A stretch of 64,000 nt of DNA from Phycisphaeraceae bacterium (lineage in GTDB: Bacteria > Planctomycetota > Phycisphaerae > Phycisphaerales > UBA1924). Made by a program: the position numbers and the translations under genes. The stretch is taken from positions 930,001 through 994,000 of the forward strand of contig CP054186.1 in the NCBI GenBank assembly GCA_015200025.1, read 5' to 3'. The stretch's first letter is position 1; each line of letters opens with the position of its first letter. The notes under the pieces were generated by a model, which saw nothing but the letters and a program-made list of their open reading frames with translations, was not told the origin of the DNA and searched no databases. Below are positions 58,514-64,000 of the stretch, in pieces.

Positions 58514-60081
58514 GCAGGCTCCGAATCACCCAAGCCCCGGGCGAGCGTGCGCCCGACGGCCGGGCCGACCTCCACGGCGGCGATTCGGTCTCCGCGTGGC
58601 TCGACGTGGTGGTCACGCTCTCGGGGCTCCCGGGCGACGAATCGCGCGACGTACGTGATGAGCTGGAGGACCACCTCCGGACACGATCCCGAGAGTTGAT
58701 GCTGGGCGGGATGAGCGAGAACGACGCGGCGCGGACGGCGATCGCGGAGATCGGCGACGCGGCGACGCTGGCGAAGGGGTTGCGAGGGGCGAAGGCTCGA
58801 AAGCCAAGGAGAACAGTCATGGCGTGGACAACGATCGGCGTGGTGGGAGTGGCGGCGGCGACGGCGGGCATCCTCGCGGTCAAGGCCCCGGGCGACCCGA
58901 TGGTCCGGACCTCGGTCTACGCGCCGGCGACCAGCCCCGACGCCGAGAAGGTCCGGGCCGTCAAGATCGCCGCCACGCCCGACATGACTTTCGGCGAGTT
59001 CTTCCAGGGGCTCGGCAAGGCCGCGGGCATGCCCGTGGTGGTCCACTGGCCTCAGCTGCACGCCCTGGCGCACTCGTCCGACGGCCCCGAGATCGCCGCC
59101 GTCGAACCGCTGGGCGTCGAGTTCGCGCCACTGAGCCTGATCCCCGCGCTCGACCTGCTCAACGATTCGCTGAACCTGACCCCCGACAACCGCGTCGAAT
59201 GGCGCCTGGTCGAGGGGACGATCCTGTTCGCCTCGACGGCCTACTTCGACCGCCTCGAAACTTCGCTCGTCACCTACGACCTGGGCTCGCTCCCGGCGAC
59301 CCTCGCCTCGGGCGAGCACCGCGACAGCGTCGGCGAGATGATCCCACGCGTCGTCGAGCCCACCCTCTGGGCCGACCACGGCGGGGACCGCGCCACGCTC
59401 ACCGTGTTCGCCGGCCGGCTCTTCGTCAAGGCCCCGCGCCGCGTCCACGACCAGATCGAATGGGTCCTGAGCGAGATCCGCAAGGGGTCGGACGCCGCAC
59501 CGACGGCCTCCGCGGATCCGCTCCCGGCCCGATCGGGCACGGTCAAGGCCGAGAGCCAGAGCACTATCATCAGCCGGATGGTCCCGCTCGATCATTTCGG
59601 CCCCACCGAGGCGGCCGAGCTCGTGACCCGGTTCGCGCGGCTCGCGCCCGACATCCGCCGGAGCGAGCAGCCCCTCTACGCGGTCGAAGTCGGGCCGTCC
59701 TCCGGGGTGATCAACCTGATCGGCCGCCCGGAGCACGTCGAGCGCGCCGCTCGTCTCCTCAGGGCCGTTGAATCCTGGGTCAAGACGACTAACCCGCGGC
59801 TCGACCGCGAAAGCACCGACTGGGCCTTCGGGACGACGACCTTCACCTACCGCGCGATCAACACGGACCCCACGCAGCTCGCCGACTTCGTCACGCGAGT
59901 CATCCCTGTGAAACTCGACTGGGAACAGCGGAACGATGTGAGTATCTGGAAGGATCTGCGGGTCGACGCAGCGGCCGCCACGATCCATCTCATGGCGATC
60001 CCGCCGCTGATCGAGGTCGTGGCCGAGATCTTGCCACTGATCGACACCCCCGCCGAGCCTCTGCCGCTGATCCCCTGCTAA
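58510..60081 (+). CDS. HAAS-type domain, membrane helix and secretin-like domains fused
   Basis: 523 residues. Residues about 30-100 match the HAAS/permease-prefix type helical domain that accompanies PadR regulators (LSGLPGDESRDVRDELEDHL then LMLGGMSENDAARTAIAEIG). A single membrane helix lies at about 104-124 (WTTIGVVGVAAATAGILAV). The extracytoplasmic part has segments like the short secretin/TonB N-terminal domain (MTFGEFFQGLGKAAGMPVVV) and a second one (SSGVINLIGRPEHVERAARL) resembling secretin N1/NolW repeats. No secretin pore domain follows. It may signal envelope state to PadR through its cytoplasmic HAAS part. It overlaps the padR stop by 4 bases. Confidence 0.65.
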   Translation: MSRLRITQAPGERAPDGRADLHGGDSVSAWLDVVVTLSGLPGDESRDVRDELEDHLRTRSRELMLGGMSENDAARTAIAEIGDAATLAKGLRGAKARKPRRTVMAWTTIGVVGVAAATAGILAVKAPGDPMVRTSVYAPATSPDAEKVRAVKIAATPDMTFGEFFQGLGKAAGMPVVVHWPQLHALAHSSDGPEIAAVEPLGVEFAPLSLIPALDLLNDSLNLTPDNRVEWRLVEGTILFASTAYFDRLETSLVTYDLGSLPATLASGEHRDSVGEMIPRVVEPTLWADHGGDRATLTVFAGRLFVKAPRRVHDQIEWVLSEIRKGSDAAPTASADPLPARSGTVKAESQSTIISRMVPLDHFGPTEAAELVTRFARLAPDIRRSEQPLYAVEVGPSSGVINLIGRPEHVERAARLLRAVESWVKTTNPRLDRESTDWAFGTTTFTYRAINTDPTQLADFVTRVIPVKLDWEQRNDVSIWKDLRVDAAAATIHLMAIPPLIEVVAEILPLIDTPAEPLPLIPC

Positions 60082-60126
60082 CTCCGTCGCGGGCCTCCGG
60101 CGTGGCGGGCCCGAGGTCCGGGGGCG

Positions 60127-60942
60127 CTAGCAGCCGATCTCGAAGGCATCGACGAAGGCGATGAAGTCGAAGAAGTCGACGAAGCCGTCGCCGTCGATAT
60201 CGGGAGAGGCGTCGGGGGGGCAGGCGACGCCCTCGAAGCACTCGACGAAGTCGAGGAAATCAAAGAAGTCGACGAAGCCGTCGGCGTTGAAGTCGGCGAT
60301 GCAGCCGCCGTGGAGGACGATGCGGAGGTTGTCCAAGGCCCACGATTCGTCGTCGAGCGGCTGGATCCCGGGCCCTTCCATGATGAAGGAGATGGTCAGG
60401 GTCGGGGCGGTGTGGGGAATCCCGGAGAAGACGGGGTCCGCGGCGAGGTTGTAGGCGGAATCGGTGTAGAACCCGCCGGGCCCGGAGAAACCGAGGTCGA
60501 CGCGGCGGGCGAGTTCGACCCCCGGGGGCGGGACATAGGTCTGGTCTTGGAAGGGCGTCGCGTTGGCGAAGGACTCGCGGAAAATGGTGCCGCCGTCGAC
60601 GCGGACATGGAGGAAGTCGCCCTCGGGAAAGGTCCCGGTGCCGTCGAGCGAATCGATGGCGGCGAAAAGAAAGAGCACATCCACGGCGTCGTGCGGCGGG
60701 AGATCGACGAGGGTGAGGGTGACGAGATTCCCGGTGGGTGAACGGAGGAAGGAACCCGCGAACGCGTTGCCCGCGGGACCGAGTCCCTGGTACCCCTGCA
60801 CACCGGTGACCGCGGCAACCCCCGGGCTGATCTGGGCCGAGAGGGGGGATTCGAAGTCCGAGAAAAAGACGGTCGATTGGGCGGCCGCGGTCGGGGCATA
60901 GACCCCGCACACCAGCGCCAGAAGTGCGATCGATCGGTTCAT
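60127..60942 (-). CDS. Secreted protein with GC-type dockerin tail
   Basis: 271 residues. Signal peptide MNRSIALLALVCGVYAPTAAA; a beta-sandwich-like body (TVFFSDFESPLSAQISPG, LVTLTLVDLPPHDAVDVLF, WALDNLRIVLHGG) reminiscent of carbohydrate-binding or lectin folds of the kind that end in a W-x-x-D-N-L strand; and a tail of two repeats, DFNADGFVDFFDFLDF and DIDGDGFVDFFDFIAF, linked by ECFEGVACPPD and ending FEIGC. The start at 60942 follows a signal-peptide pattern and a GGAGG Shine-Dalgarno sequence. A TTGGTG/TATGAT promoter precedes it. Ligand unknown. Confidence 0.75.
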   Translation of the reverse strand: MNRSIALLALVCGVYAPTAAAQSTVFFSDFESPLSAQISPGVAAVTGVQGYQGLGPAGNAFAGSFLRSPTGNLVTLTLVDLPPHDAVDVLFLFAAIDSLDGTGTFPEGDFLHVRVDGGTIFRESFANATPFQDQTYVPPPGVELARRVDLGFSGPGGFYTDSAYNLAADPVFSGIPHTAPTLTISFIMEGPGIQPLDDESWALDNLRIVLHGGCIADFNADGFVDFFDFLDFVECFEGVACPPDASPDIDGDGFVDFFDFIAFVDAFEIGC

Positions 60943-60979
60943 CGAGTTTCCCTCCGGAGGAACGTTACCCCTCGCGGCG

Positions 60980-61008
60980 ATCATACTTCGACCGGGCTCG
61001 ATCACCAA
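60980..61008 (-). promoter_or_regulatory. Predicted promoter of the 60127 dockerin gene
   Basis: Minus strand TTGGTG (61008-61003), a 17-base spacer and TATGAT (60985-60980), about 37 bases before the start codon. Confidence 0.5.
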
Positions 61009-61080
61009 ACCGAACTCGTCGGGCGAACGCCCATCGCGGGCGGGTGTGGGCGCGTCCGGCGGCCGCCCCGGGGGTTCGGG

Positions 61081-61086
61081 TATAGT
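61081..61086 (+). promoter_or_regulatory. Predicted leaderless -10 element of nrdR
   Basis: TATAGT ends 7 bases before the GTG at 61094, and overlaps an alternative GTG at 61085, which argues for the later start. Confidence 0.5.
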
Positions 61087-61093
61087 GCCCGCC

Positions 61094-61582
61094 GTGATCT
61101 GCCCCTACTGCGACACGGACAACGACAAGGTGATCGACTCGCGGGCCTCCGACGGGGGGAAGACGATCCGCCGCCGGCGTGAGTGCGTCGGGTGCGGCCG
61201 ACGCTTTACAACCTATGAGCGGGTCGAGCAGACCACCCGCCTGGCGGTCGTCAAACGCGACGGGAAGCGAGAGCCCTTCGACCGCGAGAACGTCCTCCGC
61301 GGGATCCAGGCCGCGTGCGGGAAGCGACCCATCCCCGAGGAGGTCAAGGAGCGGATCGCCACGGAAGTCGAGGACGAGTTGCACCGCGAGCACGACCGCG
61401 AGGTGGACAGCCGGTCGGTGGGCGAGCGAGTCGCGGCGAAGCTCAAGGATGTGGACCCCATCGCGTACATCCGCTTCGCGAGCGAGTATTACCAGTTCCG
61501 CAACGTGGAGGAACTCCGGGCCGAGCTCGAAGCCCTCGGGCAACGGGTCCCGGACGTCAAGGAGCAGCAGAAGCTGTTCTGA
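61094..61582 (+). CDS. nrdR: Transcriptional repressor NrdR
   Basis: 162 residues. Represses ribonucleotide reductase genes when dATP is high. The N-terminal zinc ribbon has CPYCDTDNDKVIDSR and RRRRECVGCGRRFTTYERV with all four Cys; the ATP cone follows (VVKRDGKREPFDRENVLRGI to VDPIAYIRFASEYYQF). The GTG at 61094 gives the canonical M-x-C-P-x-C opening and lies 7 bases after TATAGT. No NrdR boxes or nrd genes are recognisable in the window. It converges on a dockerin gene with a 26-base gap. Confidence 0.95.
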   Translation: MICPYCDTDNDKVIDSRASDGGKTIRRRRECVGCGRRFTTYERVEQTTRLAVVKRDGKREPFDRENVLRGIQAACGKRPIPEEVKERIATEVEDELHREHDREVDSRSVGERVAAKLKDVDPIAYIRFASEYYQFRNVEELRAELEALGQRVPDVKEQQKLF

Positions 61583-61608
61583 ATCGATGGGCCGGTCCTC
61601 TCGACGCG

Positions 61609-62718
61609 TCAGCACCCGCGTTCGAACTGACGGATGAACTCGTCGAAGTCGAGGAAGTCTGCGAACCCGTCGCCGTTGAAGTCCGGGTCGCGCCCGAGCG
61701 GGCATTCCTCGCCCTCGAAGCACAGGACGTACGCGTCGAAGTCAAAGAAATCGACGAACCCGTCGTTGTTGAAGTCCGCGATGCAGGGCGGGGCGTTGTA
61801 GACCCCGAACCCGCCCATGCTGGGCGTCGAGACGAACCCGGTGGGGTTCCAGACGTCGTTCACCAGGTCGAGTGTGAAGCGGTTGATCCCGCCGCCGAGG
61901 TGGTTCCCGACAAACATCTCGCGCCCGTCGGGGCTGAACGCGACGTCGACGGCGCCGGCGGCGACGGTCGTCTGGCCGAGCGTCAGGTCGCCCCCGGTGC
62001 TCATGCGGAACCGGAAGACTCGGGAGGAGGAGATATCGGCGACGTAGAGGTGCCGCCCGTCGGTGGAGACCTGGAAGAAGTGCAGGTTGCTCGCGCCCGC
62101 GGGGAAGACCGAGGTCTGCTCGGCGACCGTGCCGTCGGGGTTGAGGCGGAAGACGCGGATGCGGTTGGAGGCGGCGGTGACGTAGGCGAACTCACCCGAG
62201 GGGTGGACCGCGACGCCGCGGGTCTGCATCCCGTTCATGAACTGCGAGAGCAGGACGGGCTCGCCCTGCGCGTTGAATCGGAACCGGAAGATCCCGTTGG
62301 AGACCGAACTGACGAGCAGCTCGTCGATCTCGGCGTTGTACGCCATCTCGTGCACGCCGACCATCCCGGCGGCCGTGATGTTCCCGACGTACGTGGCCGT
62401 CGTGCCGTCCGGGGAGAGGTGGAAGCGGGAGAGGCTGCCCTGGCCCAGGACGTTCCCGTGGCGATTCCCGATGAAGAGGTCGTCCGACGCGCGGAACGCC
62501 ACGCCCGCGGGGTCGAAGACCTCGGTCTTGGGGATGTCGACCAAGGAGGAGACCGCGCCGAAGGTGTCGGCGAAGCGGTAGCGCTTCGTCGGCTGCCAGT
62601 TGGCGGGGTTGGCGTTGTTGCCCGGGGGCGTGACGGTACAGATCAACTGGAACGGCTCGGCCCACGCCGCACCCGCCACGCTCATCGCGAGGCACGCCAT
62701 TACTTTCCCGCGCGTCAT
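61609..62718 (-). CDS. Secreted beta-propeller-like protein with GC-type dockerin
   Basis: 369 residues. Signal peptide (MACLAMSVAGAAWAEP), then repeated blades of the lactonase/NHL kind: FRASDDLFIGNRHGNVLG, VHEMAYNAEIDELLVSSV, TRGVAVHPSGEFAYVTAASN, FFQVSTDGRHLYVADISSS and VDVAFSPDGREMFVGNHLGG. Each has the S-x-D-G-x-x-x-Y-V-A strand of 6- or 7-bladed propellers. The dockerin tail (DFNNDGFVDFFDFDAY, DFNGDGFADFLDFDEF, linker CFEGEECPLG) ends FERGC. The start at 62718 is preceded by a GGGAGAC Shine-Dalgarno sequence. Possibly a secreted sugar-lactone or binding protein; no catalytic residues can be named. Confidence 0.75.
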   Translation of the reverse strand: MTRGKVMACLAMSVAGAAWAEPFQLICTVTPPGNNANPANWQPTKRYRFADTFGAVSSLVDIPKTEVFDPAGVAFRASDDLFIGNRHGNVLGQGSLSRFHLSPDGTTATYVGNITAAGMVGVHEMAYNAEIDELLVSSVSNGIFRFRFNAQGEPVLLSQFMNGMQTRGVAVHPSGEFAYVTAASNRIRVFRLNPDGTVAEQTSVFPAGASNLHFFQVSTDGRHLYVADISSSRVFRFRMSTGGDLTLGQTTVAAGAVDVAFSPDGREMFVGNHLGGGINRFTLDLVNDVWNPTGFVSTPSMGGFGVYNAPPCIADFNNDGFVDFFDFDAYVLCFEGEECPLGRDPDFNGDGFADFLDFDEFIRQFERGC

Positions 62719-62766
62719 GACCGTCTCCCTCGGCCCGCCGATTCCCGCCGGCGGATCTCCGACCAA

Positions 62767-62796
62767 ATGATAAAGGCCGGGGGTTATACCGATCAA
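62767..62796 (-). promoter_or_regulatory. Predicted promoter of the 61609 dockerin gene
   Basis: Minus strand TTGATC (62796-62791), an 18-base spacer and TATCAT (62772-62767), about 48 bases before the start codon. An overlapping TATAAC is a weaker alternative -10. Confidence 0.45.
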
Positions 62797-62911
62797 GAGC
62801 GATCGCGCGTCGCGAGCGACGGGCCCGATGATCGGACGCAGACGCTGGGTCCGTGGTCGGTTTTCTCGGACGGACGCGCGTTCGCCGGCCGCGGAACGGT
62901 CGCCGGGCCGA

Positions 62912-63352
62912 TCAGGCCGGCAGCGCCCCGCACGCCAGCGCTGCCCGCGCGAAGCCCGCCGCGTAACGGTCGCGGAACGCCGTGACCGCCACCGCCGTCC
63001 CCGCGTGGGTCGTGCCCCAGCACGCCGCCAGCACGTCCTCGAAATCAAGGTCGGCCTGAACAACGAAATCACCGTCCACGACGTAGGCGGAGGGGAGCCG
63101 ATCCGCGAGGTAGGCGGTGAACGCGTTGACCCCCGGACCGCCCACGCTGATCGCGGGCCTGGAGCGCAGCCCCGCCTGATTGAGGTACCACACGTCCGAG
63201 CAGACCCCCACGCTCAGGCCCCCGGGACCGAGCAACGAACCCAAGGCCCTGGCCAGCCCGTACGCCGTCGGGCGGTCGTAGGCCTCGGCCCCGAGCGTCG
63301 ACCCGGTGACGATCAGCACGGTGTTCGCGGGTTCGACGGTGGGTTCGGGCAT
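62912..63352 (-). CDS. Hypothetical protein with alternating alpha/beta pattern
   Basis: 146 residues, no family recognised. A first strand and helix (NTVLIVTGSTLGAEAYDRP then TAYGLARALGSLLG), further strands (LSVGVCSDVWYLNQ, PAISVGGPGVNAFTAYLADR, SAYVVDGDFVVQADL) and a C-terminal Ala-rich helix suggest a small Rossmann-like or flavodoxin-like fold with two or three Cys. No signal peptide or membrane segment is seen. The start at 63352 has a GAGGAC-like Shine-Dalgarno sequence. It is divergent from clpS across 104 bases and ends 193 bases before the propeller-dockerin gene. No function can be inferred. Confidence 0.6.
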   Translation of the reverse strand: MPEPTVEPANTVLIVTGSTLGAEAYDRPTAYGLARALGSLLGPGGLSVGVCSDVWYLNQAGLRSRPAISVGGPGVNAFTAYLADRLPSAYVVDGDFVVQADLDFEDVLAACWGTTHAGTAVAVTAFRDRYAAGFARAALACGALPA

Positions 63353-63456
63353 GGTCGGGTCCTCGCTCGTGGTGGTGTGCGTAGGATTGATCGGACGGAC
63401 CGCGGGTGCGGCTGGAATCCCCGGCCCGCCGCGGTCCCAGGTCCCGGGAGGCGTGC

Positions 63457-63783
63457 ATGGCAGAGCAGGACGCATCGTCGACGCCCGAGCCGTCCGTGGC
63501 GCCCTCGGCCGCGGTGAAGGATCGTCCCTCCCCCCCGCGGATGGACCAACTCCCGCCATTCCGGGTGCTCCTCCACAACGACGACGTGAACACCCTCGAG
63601 TGGGTGGTCGAATCCATCGTGGAGTTGACGCCTCACACCAAGGAGCGGGCGACGGTGATGGCCCTCGAGGCGCACGTCGCCGGGCTGACACTCATCATGA
63701 CCACGCACAAAGAGCGTGCGGAACTGGTCCAGGAGCAGTTCACGTCCAAGTCGCTGACCGTGACCATCGAGCCGGCCGAGTAG
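63457..63783 (+). CDS. clpS: ATP-dependent Clp protease adaptor ClpS
   Basis: 108 residues. Delivers N-degron substrates to ClpAP. After a disordered Pro/Ser-rich 35-residue extension, the folded core has PFRVLLHNDDVNTLEWVVES, with the conserved N-D-D-x-x-T that binds the substrate alpha-amino group, then TPHTKERATVMALEAHVAG, and the C-terminal strand LTVTIEPAE. In standard ClpS the D-D pair is followed by Y-T-T-M-E-F-V; here N-T-L-E-W-V. Methionine gatekeeping may therefore differ. clpA is not adjacent. The ATG at 63457 is preceded by GGGAGG. It converges on the partial dockerin gene. Confidence 0.9.
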   Translation: MAEQDASSTPEPSVAPSAAVKDRPSPPRMDQLPPFRVLLHNDDVNTLEWVVESIVELTPHTKERATVMALEAHVAGLTLIMTTHKERAELVQEQFTSKSLTVTIEPAE

Positions 63784-63810
63784 GCCGCCCCTCCGGGCGG
63801 TCGCCCCGCG

Positions 63811-64000
63811 TCAGCACCCTTTCTCGAAGGCGCTCAGGAAGGCGTCGAAATCGAAGAAATCGAGAAAGCCGTCACGGTTGAAATCCGCGGCCGGGGATGC
63901 GACCTGGAACCGCGTGACGAAGTCGTCGAAATCGAAGAAATCGAGGAAGCCGTCCATGTTGAGGTCGCACTGGCACGGGGCCGGGGCGGTGTGATACCCA
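63811..64000 (-). CDS. GC-type dockerin protein, 5' part outside window
   Basis: Only the last 63 codons (stop TGA at 63811-63813) are inside the window. They encode two dockerin-like repeats, DLNMDGFLDFFDFDDF and DFNRDGFLDFFDFDAF, and the terminal FEKGC. Unlike the other five tails here, the linker (VTRFQVASPAADF) lacks the C-F-[ED]-x(n)-C-P pair, although a C-x-C occurs before the first repeat (PCQCDL). The body of the protein cannot be described. Confidence 0.8.
   Translation of the reverse strand, partial: GYHTAPAPCQCDLNMDGFLDFFDFDDFVTRFQVASPAADFNRDGFLDFFDFDAFLSAFEKGC

Overview
The window is GC-rich, densely coding bacterial chromosome. It most likely comes from the Planctomycetota, class Phycisphaerae. 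This placement is an inference from content, not from a marker-gene comparison. The main clues are six secreted proteins ending in a duplicated D-x-N-x-D-G-F-x-D-F-F-D dockerin-like repeat that always finishes in Gly-Cys, paired sigma factor and Ser/Thr kinase genes, a membrane-embedded spermidine-synthase fusion, and large VWA membrane proteins. I count 59 protein genes (two cut by the window edges) and see no tRNA, rRNA, CRISPR array, transposase or phage gene. No gene-free stretch exceeds 300 bases; the longest is 34876-35130, which holds two divergent promoter regions.

Layout. 1-7 kb: surface-polysaccharide genes (two glycosyltransferases, mannose-1-phosphate guanylyltransferase, a soluble CapD-type dehydratase) interleaved with ruvX and ruvA. 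7-12 kb: dut, a CmcI-type methyltransferase, a HAD phosphatase and a membrane-anchored spermidine-synthase-like protein. 12-15.5 kb: a KAS pair, one with an intact Cys-His-His triad and one with all three residues replaced, flanking an RGG-rich GxxExxY protein. 15.5-17 kb: a small membrane protein, rnpA and yidD. 17-20 kb: two equal-length Gly-rich secreted paralogues, each behind a duplicated promoter region and a tandem octamer array (3 and 7 copies). 20-34 kb: mixed housekeeping genes (TetR regulator, VWA protein, pdxJ, glycosyltransferase, DUF2089-type regulator, dehydrogenase and acyltransferase, rarA, 5-formyl-THF cyclo-ligase, L,D-transpeptidase, metallophosphoesterase). 34-45.6 kb: dockerin proteins, an ECF-like sigma factor overlapping a kinase-TPR gene, and a second kinase with a multi-pass membrane domain. 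45.6-50.2 kb: lepA and rplK-A-J-L, closed by a terminator and not followed by rpoBC. 50-58 kb: MBL hydrolase, FkbM methyltransferase, GNAT, a Tat-type asparaginase with RidA, transaldolase and thrS. 58-64 kb: a DUF6265 lipoprotein, a PadR regulator with a HAAS-secretin-like partner, nrdR, clpS and three more dockerin proteins.

Expression signals fall into two classes. At least 19 genes have a TAnnnT-type -10 hexamer only 5-8 bases before the start codon and usually no Shine-Dalgarno, which predicts leaderless mRNAs. This pattern was used to set several starts (plsC, nrdR, pdxJ, the MBL hydrolase). Ribosomal protein genes and the secreted proteins instead have leaders with Shine-Dalgarno sequences and -35/-10 promoters with 17-18 base spacing.

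The least explained items are the widespread leaderless signature, the invariant Gly-Cys dockerin tail with its conserved cysteines, the degenerate KAS partner, the caspase-like dockerin protein whose Cys and His motifs are in reversed order, and the octamer arrays at the predicted 5' ends of the Gly-rich gene transcripts.
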